Shown here in pieces: positions 7,953 through 17,975 of a DNA stretch of 64,000 nucleotides. Below the pieces are notes generated by a model, which made no database searches, was not told the DNA's origin, and worked only from the letters and a program-made list of their open reading frames with translations. The DNA is taken from positions 3,550,501-3,614,500 of the forward strand of contig NZ_CP089538.1 of the NCBI RefSeq assembly GCF_021233055.1, read 5' to 3'. A program made the position numbers and the translations under genes. The stretch is from Spirosoma oryzicola (GTDB lineage Bacteria; Bacteroidota; Bacteroidia; Cytophagales; Spirosomataceae). Position 1 is the stretch's first letter, and each line of letters opens with the position of its first letter.

Positions 7953-9779
7953 CTATTTCTTCAGCACCGCCATGATCTTCTGGTAGATATCCGTGTTTTC
8001 GTAAACACCCCGAAAGTCCAGAGAATGCGGCCCGTAGGCAAAAACCGGCACCATCACTCCGGTATGGTCGTTGGTGCTGAAATGCCCATCGACGTATCCT
8101 TTTTTCAGGTTTCCATCAAGCAACGTCAACCCGCCCGTTTCGTGATCGGCGGTAACGATTACCAGCGTTTGCCCGTCGGCGTCAGCAAAACGCATGGCTT
8201 CGCCAATGGCTTTGTCAAAATCAAGCATTTCGCGCGCTACGTAGCTCATGTTGTTGACATGACCGCCGTAGTCGATCTGGGCACCTTCGACCATCATAAA
8301 AAAACCAGCCTGATTTCCTTTCAACTCCGCAACTACTTTTTGGAGACTATTCGTCAGGAAATTGCCCCGGCCTTTGTCGATGGATACCACCGCTTTATCG
8401 TCAAGCAGGACGAAGGGTGCTTTCAACTGGGTAAGGTCGCTGAACTGTTCACCGACGCGGTATCCGTCTTTCCGCAACGAATCAAGCAAATGCTGATCCT
8501 TGAAATAGCGCAACCCACCGCCAATAAGAATATCGGGTTTGGTCGCCAGAAAATCGGTGGCAATCTCCTGTTCGAATGACCGGTCGGGTTGGTGCGCGTA
8601 GAAGGCCGCAGGTGTAGCGTCGGTTACACTACCCGCCGTGATCAAGCCGCTTTTTATGCCATATTTTTTTAGCTGCGCTGGTAAGGCCAACAGAGGCCGA
8701 TTCAGCGAATCCACGCCAATAGCCCGGTTATTAGTTTTCTGTCCGGTAGCCATGGCCGTTGCTCCCGCTGCCGAATCCGTAATGTAGGTATCGGCGGCAC
8801 TGGTTTTCGAAAAACCAATGTTCAGCATTTTAGCCAGATTGAGGTTACCCCGGTTGGCCGTCAGCCCGGTGTAGATCTGGGCCAACCCCATGCCATCGCC
8901 AATCAGCAGAATCACGTTGCGCACCCGGCTACGGGCATCGTTGTTGCGATAGGTCGGTTCGTAGACGGTATGGAAATCCGTACTTTGAAATTCGGCGGTG
9001 GGTCGTGAGTTCAGGAATTCGGCCAGTCCACTGATCTGATCGGTATTGATGTAATCGACGCCCAGATTAACCAGCGCTTTCCAAGTATTGATGTTATCGG
9101 GTGTCGCCCAGAGCCGGATTTTTTTGCCCAGCTGATGCCCGTTTCGCACAAACGCCTGTAGCTTTTCCGCTTCTTTCTTCACAACAAGCCCTTTGCCATT
9201 CCAGCGACTGAACGCCAGAAACGACTGGCTGATCAGTCCGATATGCTTGAGTTGGTCAGCTGTATAGTTTACATCGGGCCGTCCGTCAAAGAGTAGCCAG
9301 TCGGGGAAGTTGTTGAACTGATCAGGAGCCGGAATAGTACCGCTGACCACCACACGAACCTGTCCGTTCACGCCAAAAGCAGCGGGGTACGCGCCCAACT
9401 GTTTTATCAGTAAAGGAAGCGTCTGGCTTGCCGGCGTTTTCAGGTCGATCAGCAGTTGCAAGGGAGCACCATCTTTGTAAATCTTACCGCCCTGCTCTTG
9501 CATCTTTTGAAGGATTGGCTGGATATACAGTCGTTCCAGTGTACGGCTGTTATCGACATCCGATGAGTCATGCGCCACATAAAGCTGACCCCGATACGCG
9601 TGAACGTCAGCTTCAATGGATCCGAAATTGGCGTAATAAGCCGCCAGGAATGGGATGTTCTGCGCGTAATCGTTGTGCGAATGTGCCTGGGCGGTGGTAT
9701 ACAGTCCGGTCGGTTGCGCGAAGCTGAAACGGCTGATTAAAAATACAGTTAAGCAGAAGAAGTGAAATCGAGAAATCAT
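7953..9779 (-). CDS. Secreted fusion of a PI-PLC/GDPD-like domain and alkaline phosphatase
   Basis: 608 residues with a signal peptide (MISRFHFFCLTVFLISRFSF). The N-terminal half (about 30-265) has AHSHNDYAQNIPF and SIEADVHAYRGQLYVAHDSS, features of a phosphatidylinositol phospholipase C/GDPD-type TIM barrel. The C-terminal half (about 280-608) is an alkaline phosphatase: metal site NVILLIGDGMGLAQ, nucleophile Ser in TDSAAGATAMATG, and VTADHETGG. It would release phosphate from exported phosphoesters, perhaps phosphodiesters handled in two steps. The gene diverges from the SusC gene at 10329 with a 550-base gap. Domain calls are firm; substrate is inference. Confidence 0.88.
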   Translation of the reverse strand: MISRFHFFCLTVFLISRFSFAQPTGLYTTAQAHSHNDYAQNIPFLAAYYANFGSIEADVHAYRGQLYVAHDSSDVDNSRTLERLYIQPILQKMQEQGGKIYKDGAPLQLLIDLKTPASQTLPLLIKQLGAYPAAFGVNGQVRVVVSGTIPAPDQFNNFPDWLLFDGRPDVNYTADQLKHIGLISQSFLAFSRWNGKGLVVKKEAEKLQAFVRNGHQLGKKIRLWATPDNINTWKALVNLGVDYINTDQISGLAEFLNSRPTAEFQSTDFHTVYEPTYRNNDARSRVRNVILLIGDGMGLAQIYTGLTANRGNLNLAKMLNIGFSKTSAADTYITDSAAGATAMATGQKTNNRAIGVDSLNRPLLALPAQLKKYGIKSGLITAGSVTDATPAAFYAHQPDRSFEQEIATDFLATKPDILIGGGLRYFKDQHLLDSLRKDGYRVGEQFSDLTQLKAPFVLLDDKAVVSIDKGRGNFLTNSLQKVVAELKGNQAGFFMMVEGAQIDYGGHVNNMSYVAREMLDFDKAIGEAMRFADADGQTLVIVTADHETGGLTLLDGNLKKGYVDGHFSTNDHTGVMVPVFAYGPHSLDFRGVYENTDIYQKIMAVLKK

Positions 9780-10328
9780 GCAATAAACGAGACAGTTGGA
9801 CTCTCAGGGGGAGTTTGTAGTCGCCGGACGGCGATGAATGCGCTACTACGGTAGCCGTAAGCCAGCCACAAAACTACGATCAATTGCGCGTTCGCACCGC
9901 ATCGTCTGGTGAAGTAACTGTTATTATTTACCGGCACTCAAGTCACTTCTTAACGATTTAGTAACACGCCCCTTTTCTTTAAATAAGTATAATTAGCGCC
10001 CTTCTGCTGGTCTTGCCACTTTATTTCTATTCCGGGAGCTACTTTAACTTTACGCATCTGGCAAACTTACTTAAAGTCTAAAATTTCCAGTTCTGGTGAA
10101 ACTACCTATTTCGACTCCTGCTCAACTAGTAAATTAAAATACTGACTATCAAGAGTATAATTAAAATATTACTATAATCCGTATAAAGTACTATAGTATA
10201 AATCAGGTCTCTCTGCATTTGAGTGCTTGGGACGCTCCTGTTTATTAAGATATTTTTAATTCTGGAAATACGGCTCGTCACAATCAGACAATACGTTCAA
10301 TTTTGCACCTTAATCTCATGTCCTCTGT
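9780..10328. other. Divergent intergenic region, phosphatase / SusC
   Basis: About 550 bases, strongly AT-rich at 10120-10260. Must contain promoters for both divergent genes. I see no ORF that is convincing and no clear operator; the 87-aa frame at 10223 overlaps the SusC start in another frame. Confidence 0.4.
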
Positions 10329-13300
10329 ATGCCATCCATCTACAAATTGACTTCTCAATATGGGCGTTGCTGGCGGTTATTGCTTTTAGCTTTAGCCGTT
10401 ACCGTTTCACTATCCGCCCAGGCAGCAAATTTGCCCCTGGCGGTAAGCGCAACGGCTCATTCAACAAACGCAAAAACGACGGCTGACGTCACGATCACTG
10501 GTCGGGTGACCGATGCAACCACCAACGAAGCCCTGGCCGGTTGCAGCGTCGTACTGAAAGGAACTCAGCGCGGCACAACCACCGACGCTGATGGGCAATA
10601 CCGGATCACCATACCCAACGCGAACAATGCCGTACTTGTCTTTGGTTTTATCGGTTTCGTATCGCAGGAAGTAGCGGTCAGCAATCGCACGGCGATCAAC
10701 GTAGCCCTTAGCTCGTCAGCGTCCGAATTGAGCCAGGTTGTCGTGATTGGTTACGGTAGCACTACCAAGAAAGATATGACCGGGTCCATCAAATCGGTGA
10801 AAAGCACTGATTTTAACCGGGGGATCATCAACTCGCCGGAGCAATTGATCCAGGGTAAAGTAGCCGGGGTAAATGTAACGTCGGCGAGTGGCGAACCCGG
10901 TAGTTCGCAAACCATTACGATTCGCGGACCCGGTGGTGTTCGGACCGGCAGTACTCCCCTCTTCGTGCTCGACGGTTTACCCCTGGACAATTCCAGCACG
11001 GGCGGGGTTACCAACCCACTGACGTTTCTGAATCCACAGGATATCGAATCGATTGACGTACTGAAAGATGCCTCGGCAACGGCGATCTACGGAGCGCGGG
11101 GCGCCAACGGCGTTGTCCTGATCACGACCAAGAAAGGAAAATCGGGTTCCGCGTCGCTGACTCTTTCGTCGAGTCTGGGCATTTCCAAAATGGCGCGTCC
11201 GCTGCCAGTATTTACGGCGGATGAGTTTCGGGAGCAAGTAAAAGCGCTTGGTGGTGTTCTAGATGATAAAGGTGGATCAACCGACTGGCAAAAAGAAATC
11301 AGCCAGACCGCATACACCCAGAACCATAATTTGTCGTTTAGTGGCGGATCGGATAAGCTAACCTATTACGGGTCCGTCGGCGTACAGAACCAGCAGGGCG
11401 TTCTCAAAAACAGCCAGCTCGACCGCTATACGGGTCGTATCAACGCAACACAACGGATGCTGGATGACCGGCTGACGCTGGACGTAAACCTTAACGCATC
11501 GTACACAAATAATCAACGGCCTCCCGGAAACTCGGCAGGTAGCGGAGTGACGACCATTGGCGGTGCCATCTCCGCTAATCCCACATTTCCCGCTTACGAT
11601 TCGGCAGGTGATCCGTTTCAGTACCAAGGAGCTACAAACCCGTTGATCACGTTGAAGCTCGAGAAAGACATAACGACCACGAACCGGATCGTAGCCAATA
11701 TTTCACCGTCCTACAAAATTCTGAAGAATCTGGTCTACAAGCTCAATTTCGGCATCGACAACTCCAGTGCGGTTCGCGATCAACAGTCACTGGCCAACGC
11801 CGTTCCGCAACAGGACGGACGGCTGCTGAGCACTTACACTACCAACCGCAACGTGCTGGTAGAAAACTACTTCACGTACACGCTCACCAAGACCAACCAC
11901 AATCTGACGGCTTTGCTGGGTCACTCCTACCAGAATTTCTTTGTGCAGGAGCGCAACTGGAGCATCAACAAATTCCCGATTACGCCCGTCGAACCAATCT
12001 ACAACCCTGGTTTAGGGCAGGAACTGACGCTAGCGAATAACCGCCCAACGGGTTTCGCGCTGAAGAATGAATTGCAATCGTTTTTTGGCCGGGTCAATTA
12101 CCAGTTCAACGACAAGTATCTGGTAACAGCTACCGTACGGGCCGACGGTTCGTCGAAGTTCGGTGCCAACAACAAATACGGCGTTTTCCCATCGTTTTCA
12201 GCGGGATGGCGGCTGTCGGAAGAAAGCTTTCTGAAATCGGGACCGTTCACAGATCTGAAATTACGGGCGGGCTGGGGCCAGACGGGCAACCAGGAAATTC
12301 CGGCTAAAATCACGCAGGCCCTGTTTACGGCTCAGGTGTCCAACACGACCAGCTATCCCCTCGACGGTTCGACCAGCTACCCCGCCGGTATCTCGTACAC
12401 CCGACTGGCGAATCCCGACATTCAATGGGAAGTATCGTCGCAAACCGATTTAGGACTTGATTTTGCCGTGTTCAAAGGGGCATTGTCGGGTTCGGTCGAT
12501 TACTTCCGCAAAGTATCGAACAAGATTCTGCTTGAAGTAATCCCCGCCGATCCCGTTCAACCCGCCAGCACCTATTGGACCAACGTGCCGAACATGAGCA
12601 TCACCAACCAGGGGCTCGAACTGGACTTGAACTACCGTTACGCCAGCCTGAGCGGTTTCCGATTCGACATCGGGGGAAACATCACGTTCATTGACAACGT
12701 AGTCCGCAACTCCCCTTATTCGGTTATCACGTCGGGATCGGCGCAGGGTTCGGGCCTCACGTCGGCAACGGTCAACGGCTACATTAACGGGCAACCCATC
12801 GGTACGTTTTTCCTGAAAGAATTCACGGGCTTTGACGAGAAAGGGATTAGCACCTACCGAGATGCGGACGGCGACGGTATCGTCACGGACAAAGACCGGA
12901 TTGCGGCTGGCAGCGCGTTGCCTACCAAGCAGTTCAATATCAACAGTACTCTGGCATACAAAGGCTTCGACTTAGCGATCAACTTCAATGGCGTGTCGGG
13001 CAACAAGATTTACGACAATACGGCCAACGCGAGTTTTTACAAGTTGCGGTTGTCGAAGGGCCTGAACTCGACACCCGAAGCCATTCAGTACGCGCAAGAG
13101 TCGATCAACAACTCGGCCCCGGTATCGACACGCTATTTAAAGAGCGGCAGCTTTTTCCGGCTCAACAACCTCGCGCTCGGTTATAACCTGAATCCGAAGT
13201 CGATAGGTATCAACCGCTGGCTCAACGGCATTCGGATCTCTGTAACGGCTCAGAACCTGTTCGTCATTACCAAATACGACGGGTACGATCCAGAGGTTAA

Positions 13301-13400
13301 CACCGACCGTGCCGTGAATGGTATTTCGTCTTTTGGTATCGATTACCTCAGCTACCCCAAAGCGCGCTCGGTCATCTTTGGTCTGAACCTTACATTCTAA
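10329..13400 (+). CDS. SusC/RagA-family TonB-linked outer membrane protein
   Basis: 1023 residues. A signal peptide ends near LSAQAA, then comes a carboxypeptidase-regulatory-like domain (about 52-138: TITGRVTDATTNEALAGCSV ... VFGFIGFVSQEV), then the TonB-box-like VVVIGYGST, the plug (about 150-260: LIQGKVAGVNV, TITIRGPGG, IESIDVLKDASATAIYGARG) and the beta-barrel to the C-terminal phenylalanine (VIFGLNLTF). SusC proteins import oligomers across the outer membrane with a SusD lid. The partner SusD follows 101 bases downstream. No glycoside hydrolase is adjacent, so the substrate is unknown. Length is typical. Confidence 0.95.
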   Translation: MPSIYKLTSQYGRCWRLLLLALAVTVSLSAQAANLPLAVSATAHSTNAKTTADVTITGRVTDATTNEALAGCSVVLKGTQRGTTTDADGQYRITIPNANNAVLVFGFIGFVSQEVAVSNRTAINVALSSSASELSQVVVIGYGSTTKKDMTGSIKSVKSTDFNRGIINSPEQLIQGKVAGVNVTSASGEPGSSQTITIRGPGGVRTGSTPLFVLDGLPLDNSSTGGVTNPLTFLNPQDIESIDVLKDASATAIYGARGANGVVLITTKKGKSGSASLTLSSSLGISKMARPLPVFTADEFREQVKALGGVLDDKGGSTDWQKEISQTAYTQNHNLSFSGGSDKLTYYGSVGVQNQQGVLKNSQLDRYTGRINATQRMLDDRLTLDVNLNASYTNNQRPPGNSAGSGVTTIGGAISANPTFPAYDSAGDPFQYQGATNPLITLKLEKDITTTNRIVANISPSYKILKNLVYKLNFGIDNSSAVRDQQSLANAVPQQDGRLLSTYTTNRNVLVENYFTYTLTKTNHNLTALLGHSYQNFFVQERNWSINKFPITPVEPIYNPGLGQELTLANNRPTGFALKNELQSFFGRVNYQFNDKYLVTATVRADGSSKFGANNKYGVFPSFSAGWRLSEESFLKSGPFTDLKLRAGWGQTGNQEIPAKITQALFTAQVSNTTSYPLDGSTSYPAGISYTRLANPDIQWEVSSQTDLGLDFAVFKGALSGSVDYFRKVSNKILLEVIPADPVQPASTYWTNVPNMSITNQGLELDLNYRYASLSGFRFDIGGNITFIDNVVRNSPYSVITSGSAQGSGLTSATVNGYINGQPIGTFFLKEFTGFDEKGISTYRDADGDGIVTDKDRIAAGSALPTKQFNINSTLAYKGFDLAINFNGVSGNKIYDNTANASFYKLRLSKGLNSTPEAIQYAQESINNSAPVSTRYLKSGSFFRLNNLALGYNLNPKSIGINRWLNGIRISVTAQNLFVITKYDGYDPEVNTDRAVNGISSFGIDYLSYPKARSVIFGLNLTF

Positions 13401-13408
13401 TCATCCTG

Positions 13409-13485
13409 TCATTGATTGTCTTTTCACGTCTTGCTATTCGTCTGTCTGGAACGTTGGCAACAGCAGGATAAACGACAATCAATGA
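13409..13485 (+). repeat. Inverted repeat in the SusC-SusD intercistronic gap
   Basis: Arms TCATTGATTGTC (13409-13420) and GACAATCAATGA (13474-13485) are perfect 12-bp complements, with 53 bases between them. In mRNA this would fold into a large stem-loop 16 bases before the SusD ATG. It could tune the SusC/SusD ratio by RNA processing or partial termination; that role is inference. Confidence 0.6.
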
Positions 13486-13501
13486 CTTACCTTCTTTAGC
13501 C

Positions 13502-15187
13502 ATGAAAAAAATAATCTTTTCCGCGTTGGCGCTCGTTGCTTTGTCGGGAACATACGGTTGCACCAAACTCGAAGAAAACGTACTCGATGAAGCGTCGGTA
13601 TCGGGCTTATCGGACCGGCAGCTTGCCGACGGTAACATTGCCCCGGTTTACGCGCTGCTTCCCAACATTTTCCTGCATACGAACTACTTCGCCGTTCAGG
13701 AAATTTCGACCGACGAAGCGATTCTACCCTACCGGGGCGGCACCGACTGGGGCGACAATGGCATTTATCTGGCCCTGCACCAGCATACGCACACCAGCAC
13801 AGATCCCAACCTGCTCAATACCTGGAACCTACTGGCGCAAAGCCTTTCGCGTTCCGTGTCGGCCGTCAATACGCTGCCGAACCTTAAAGACCCGTCGGCG
13901 GCTATCTACCTGGCCGAAGCACGGGGTATGCGGGCTTACTACTCCATGCTGATGCTTGATCTGTTTGGGGTTGTATTCGTCAAAGACGATCCACAGGCCA
14001 ACTCAAAAATTTTACGCGGAGAGGCCGCCTACAATTACATCCTGAGCGAATTATTAGCCGCCGAGCCTAATCTATCCCCTTCGGTTGGTCCTGGCCGGAT
14101 GAGCAAAGGGGCAGCCTGGGGTCTGCTGGCGCGGCTTTATCTCAATGCCGCCGTGTATCGCGACCGGTACGCTACGCAGTTTACGTTTCAACCCGCCGAT
14201 ATGGATAAGGTGGTGGAATACTGTGACAAGATTATCAACTCGGGTCAGTACCAGCTGTCGAGGGATTACTTTTCAATTTTCAACTCGAATAACCACGACA
14301 ACAAGGAGTTGATCTTTGCCGTCGACCAGCGGGCCGAGCTGAATGGAACAAACCGACTGGCTTATTTCTCGATTTCGGGCGACCAGTTTCCGCTGCCTGC
14401 TTACCCGGCGGCTAACGGCACCGACGGTCCGGCCATCACGCCCGATTACTACCGAAGCTGGACCAGCGCGTATTCACCAAAAGATCCGTCCGTTGACCCG
14501 CGTTTTTACAAGCAAAACCTGTCGATTTACTCGAACCCGGCGGATTCGTGCGTAGCCGAGGGTGATTTCAACATCAACCGGGGTATTCTACGCGGCCAAC
14601 AGTACGGCCTGCTGCGGGTGAACGGCGCTTTCTTGCGTTGCCCCGATGGCAAATACAAAGTTGGCAGGCTGACCAACGTAACCCGCAACCGCCCCACCGT
14701 ACCCGTGATTTTCACCGAGCAGGTTGATTTCACCGTAGCGGGCAGCGATTACAGCACGGGCTACCGGGTCGAAAAATACGAGTTCAGCAAGAAATCGACG
14801 AGTGGCCGGAACCTGGGCGACGCAGACATTTCGATTGTTCGGCTGGCCGATGTGTATCTGATGCGTGCGGAAGCCAAACTCCGCAAGAGCAATGATGCAG
14901 CCAGCGCCCTCGCCGACGTGAACACGGTTCGGGCAGCGCGTACGCTGACAACGCCCCCACCTACCCTGACGACGATGGATCTGGACCTGCTGTTCCGGGA
15001 GCGCGGTTTCGAATTGTACTGGGAAATGGTTCGCCGGACGGATATGATCCGCTTTGGTAAATACGAAGGGACCTGGACCGAAAAGACCAACAACAATACC
15101 CGCAAGCGCATCTTCCCGATTCCACAAACCGCCATCGATGGCGCGTCGAACTTGCCCGGTTATCTAGTGCAGAACGAAAGCTATTAA
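13502..15187 (+). CDS. SusD/RagB-family outer membrane lipoprotein
   Basis: 561 residues with the lipoprotein signal MKKIIFSALALVALSGTYGC (Cys20). The SusD-like N-terminal part has the TPR-type helices (SAAIYLAEARGMRAYYSMLM, LLARLYLNAAVYRD), and the C-terminal RagB/SusD part has the hallmark order VRLADVYLMRAEAKLR, then LLFRERGFELYWEMVRRTDM and the ending IFPIPQTAIDGASNLPGYLVQN. SusD proteins cap the SusC transporter and bind the glycan at the cell surface. It is co-oriented with the SusC gene and closed by a strong terminator at 15219-15257. Substrate unknown. Confidence 0.94.
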   Translation: MKKIIFSALALVALSGTYGCTKLEENVLDEASVSGLSDRQLADGNIAPVYALLPNIFLHTNYFAVQEISTDEAILPYRGGTDWGDNGIYLALHQHTHTSTDPNLLNTWNLLAQSLSRSVSAVNTLPNLKDPSAAIYLAEARGMRAYYSMLMLDLFGVVFVKDDPQANSKILRGEAAYNYILSELLAAEPNLSPSVGPGRMSKGAAWGLLARLYLNAAVYRDRYATQFTFQPADMDKVVEYCDKIINSGQYQLSRDYFSIFNSNNHDNKELIFAVDQRAELNGTNRLAYFSISGDQFPLPAYPAANGTDGPAITPDYYRSWTSAYSPKDPSVDPRFYKQNLSIYSNPADSCVAEGDFNINRGILRGQQYGLLRVNGAFLRCPDGKYKVGRLTNVTRNRPTVPVIFTEQVDFTVAGSDYSTGYRVEKYEFSKKSTSGRNLGDADISIVRLADVYLMRAEAKLRKSNDAASALADVNTVRAARTLTTPPPTLTTMDLDLLFRERGFELYWEMVRRTDMIRFGKYEGTWTEKTNNNTRKRIFPIPQTAIDGASNLPGYLVQNESY

Positions 15188-15218
15188 ACAACTATCGCCG
15201 ATCCGTATTCTGCTAAGT

Positions 15219-15257
15219 AAAACAGCGGCTAATCATCACCTGATTAGCCGCTGTTTT
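15219..15257 (+). terminator. Strong terminator of the SusCD pair
   Basis: Perfect 17-bp inverted repeat (AAAACAGCGGCTAATCA / complement, 5-base loop) with A- and T-runs at the ends, so it can act in both directions. It lies 32 bases after the SusD stop. Confidence 0.85.
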
Positions 15258-15286
15258 GTTACGGTGTCGTTCAAATAGGTTTTTCA

Positions 15287-15412
15287 CTAACTCGACAATT
15301 GCCACAGCACGTGGAATCCAGAGACTAGCAGCAGTAGCAAGAACGAGTAGACCAGTGCGTGCACAGACAAATCGACGAGTCGATAGAAGAAATTAGAACT
15401 GTTGAATTCCAT
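15287..15412 (-). CDS. Possible 41-aa single-span membrane protein
   Basis: A short frame on the minus strand encodes MEFNSSNFFYRLVDLSVHAL followed by VYSFLLLLLVSGFHVLWQLSS. One clear transmembrane helix (about residues 18-37) follows a short polar N-terminus. It sits alone after the SusCD terminator, with no visible promoter box close by. It is too short to be certain and may be a chance ORF, but the composition is that of a real small membrane protein. Confidence 0.35.
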   Translation of the reverse strand: MEFNSSNFFYRLVDLSVHALVYSFLLLLLVSGFHVLWQLSS

Positions 15413-16004
15413 AGGTTAGTAACGAGTAGGGTTAAGCAAGTACGGGTAAACTTTAGGGAAACCAATTTAAGTAATTGCAGAAGTAAATCGACTACAAAAC
15501 AGGCAGAAGTAACCGGCGACTAATAAAAATCCCTACCGGCAGGGCCAGAAGGGATTACACTACTACCTTCAACATAAAAATATAATTACTCAATCATAAG
15601 CAAATCAGATTACGACCGCCTTTGTAGCAGTTGTAGATACCTCTAGCGAACCCAAACTCCTCAGTACACTCAACTGGTTTAGCTAGCGCCACTATTTCAA
15701 AAACTAATAGATGACCATGCAAAGTAAATACACAGTAGCCAAACTTGTATTTATACTTAAGTAATTCTAATCGATTTTTAACACTAATCTAGAAAATTGA
15801 TCGACACACATGCCAAACTACTACCTCTTGATTAACGGACAATCCTGCAAATGTCACAAACCGCTATTGTTCGGGTGATTGTCCAACAATCATACCGGTT
15901 TCTGACTTAATACGTTACTTTACTAAACCAGGCTGTCGTTTTGAAGCGCTTCAGTTTGCGCAAGTACACGCAGATACTAGCGTTATTCTCTTTTACTGAT
16001 AATC
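15413..16004. other. Intergenic region before the second receiver gene
   Basis: About 590 bases. An imperfect hairpin AATCCCT ... AGGGATT lies near 15526-15555. The rest shows no ORF of protein-like composition and no RNA gene that I can recognise. Confidence 0.35.
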
Positions 16005-16409
16005 ATGCAACAAAAAGCAACCATCTGGCTTGTCGACGATGACGAACAAGTTACGGACATCATCCAACGAGCCTTCAAGCTCGAGCAGTTGACTTGTCAA
16101 ATAGTCAGCTTTCCCAGTGACACAGCGTTGCTGGAAGCTATTACGCAGGCCGCTTCACTCCCAGCCTTGCTGATTGTCGATTATTACTTGCCCGGTACGG
16201 ATGGTTTACAACTCATCCAGCGACTAAAAGAAAACCCATCGACCAGCACGTTGAAAACCATTCTGTTCAGTCAGAATTTAAAGTCGGATGTGGTGTTCAA
16301 GGCGCAGGAATTAAACGTTTATCAGGTTACCAACAAGCCTACCACCTTTCAGGAATGGCGTAATTTTGCCGATGAACTTTGCCTGGCGGGTTATTTCTCC
16401 TCGCTCTAA
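16005..16409 (+). CDS. Stand-alone response regulator receiver protein
   Basis: 134 residues with one receiver domain. The acidic pocket is VDDDE (Asp11-13), the phosphoacceptor Asp59 is in LLIVDYYLPG, Ser89 in ILFSQN and Lys111 in TNKPT. The tail contains FQEWRNFADELCLAGYF, comparable to the FNEW tail of the receiver at 5647-6078, so the two look like distant paralogues. No kinase is nearby and no DNA-binding domain follows. A terminator is present at 16419-16456. Confidence 0.87.
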   Translation: MQQKATIWLVDDDEQVTDIIQRAFKLEQLTCQIVSFPSDTALLEAITQAASLPALLIVDYYLPGTDGLQLIQRLKENPSTSTLKTILFSQNLKSDVVFKAQELNVYQVTNKPTTFQEWRNFADELCLAGYFSSL

Positions 16410-16418
16410 ACAAGCAAA

Positions 16419-16456
16419 CGCCTGATCAACGGTATTCCGGTCAATCAGGCGTCGTT
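16419..16456 (+). terminator. Terminator after the receiver gene
   Basis: Arms CGCCTGAT (16419-16426) and ATCAGGCG (16444-16451), then TCGTTTT. It lies between convergent genes and may serve both. Confidence 0.65.
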
Positions 16457-16484
16457 TTCGCTTCGCATTTAGCGCGATAGGTAT

Positions 16485-17597
16485 TTACTTCTTTTTCGCA
16501 GCCCGCATTCCGCTGGCTTGATCGAACGATAGGTTGGTGGTAAAGAAAGGAAGCATCTTCTGCTCGATTCGTTCAGCAATGCGGTTGATATGATCGCCTT
16601 CGTATTCTTCGTACGTATGCGCAATTCCATAACTGGTCAACACCCCATCCAGCCGCTTGTTGTTGGCCGCAATACTTACATCCTTATCGCCGGCATCAAA
16701 CGCCACCGCCTTCAACTGCTTGATGTTTGAAATGTACTGATCGATCATGGCTAACGGCGCATTGGCTACCCACTTAGCCATAACGATTGGCTGGGGCTGC
16801 CCATCTTTTACCGGTAAGTCCAGGTGAAAAACGCCCTGACCGGGGTCCGGCGACCAGGCTGCTGCTGACGCAAAAGCGGCTTTTGTGCCAAAGTCAGCTT
16901 TTTCCAGATCGGCTACCGTCTTGACGCTTTCCAGCTTGGCGGCCTGCTGCGGATTGGGTGTAGCATCCAGATTAGGCAGCATACAGCAGGGGCTCAATAG
17001 ATACAGGCTGGAAAAAATCTCCGGGTGTTTCTGACCAATTCGAATCGAGCCGTAGCCTCCCATCGAGTGACCGGCCAACCCCCGACTGGTTGCCTGCGGG
17101 ATCGTCCGGTAATGCCCATCGACATAGGCAACCAGTTCTTTGGCTACGTAATCCTCCCAATTGCCAATGGTGACCGAGTTGGAGTACATACTACCGAAAA
17201 AACGGTTGTAGGCGTTCGGCGTCACGATAATAAACTCTTTTGATTTTCCGTCTGCCAACGCCTTATCAACAGTAGCGGGCAGATTGATCCAGTGCTTCGT
17301 AAACCCATACCATTTGTCATCGCTGTCGGTAAACCCGTGCAGAAAATAAATAACGGGGTAGCGTCGATTCTTGTCGGTTTTATAACTCGGCGGCAGATAA
17401 ATCGACACATCCCGATCAGGCGAATCGCCAGCCAGATTGCCCTCCAGCCCTTTCCCATGCACTTTAATACGCTCTACCGTTCCCGTCTTCAAGGCGTTAT
17501 CCTGACCAAAGCCAGACAACGAACCGATCAGACAACAGACCGTCGTCAACACAAACGCCCGACATTGCCGAGCCAAAGAAGTAGTTGATTGATTCAT
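16485..17597 (-). CDS. Secreted esterase of the esterase D / PF00756 type
   Basis: 370 residues; the N-terminus is hydrophobic ([18 protein letters not shown]) and should be a signal peptide. The core shows [20 protein letters not shown] followed by [11 protein letters not shown], the nucleophile elbow [11 protein letters not shown] with Ser178, and likely Asp and His in DAGDKD and EGDHINR. This matches the putative-esterase family that includes feruloyl esterases and S-formylglutathione hydrolases. Export suggests it removes ester groups from polymers. It faces the receiver gene convergently and is not part of a clear operon. Confidence 0.87.
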   Translation of the reverse strand: MNQSTTSLARQCRAFVLTTVCCLIGSLSGFGQDNALKTGTVERIKVHGKGLEGNLAGDSPDRDVSIYLPPSYKTDKNRRYPVIYFLHGFTDSDDKWYGFTKHWINLPATVDKALADGKSKEFIIVTPNAYNRFFGSMYSNSVTIGNWEDYVAKELVAYVDGHYRTIPQATSRGLAGHSMGGYGSIRIGQKHPEIFSSLYLLSPCCMLPNLDATPNPQQAAKLESVKTVADLEKADFGTKAAFASAAAWSPDPGQGVFHLDLPVKDGQPQPIVMAKWVANAPLAMIDQYISNIKQLKAVAFDAGDKDVSIAANNKRLDGVLTSYGIAHTYEEYEGDHINRIAERIEQKMLPFFTTNLSFDQASGMRAAKKK

Positions 17598-17975
17598 GTC
17601 CCTAGAAGAACGAAAAGAAATCTCTTTACTGCTTATCGAAGCGTTTTAACCGCCATTGCCTCACTTCCGCAACCCCTGCTGCTACAGAAACCGTTTACAG
17701 GTAAGGTTATAACAAGTATGAGTTACAGTAAGCCAGACACAGATTGCTGCCTGGCTTATTTGTGTAGAGACAGTACGATTGAAGCGGCTTTTGCCCAGTT
17801 ATGAAACAGTCCTTTTGTCTGGACCAGTAAAATACCAGTACGGTCTGGATCATCGAGCGATCGAAACACCCAACGAGCAAAAACCCTGGCGCGTACTAAA
17901 TGGAGTTAGGCGATCAGGGCGAACCGGTTAGTAGGCAACGTAGCGATTGTTACAGGTGGGAAGCGCGTTTTGAGA
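17598..17975. other. Intergenic region with one hairpin
   Basis: About 380 bases. A stem TAAGCCAG/CTGGCTTA (17729-17736 and 17751-17758, 14-base loop) is followed by TTTGTGT and could be a terminator remnant. No gene of protein-like composition was found. Confidence 0.4.

Noticed and set aside
7941..8579. 212-aa frame antisense to the phosphatase gene
   Set aside because: It is a shadow of a strongly supported coding gene on the other strand.
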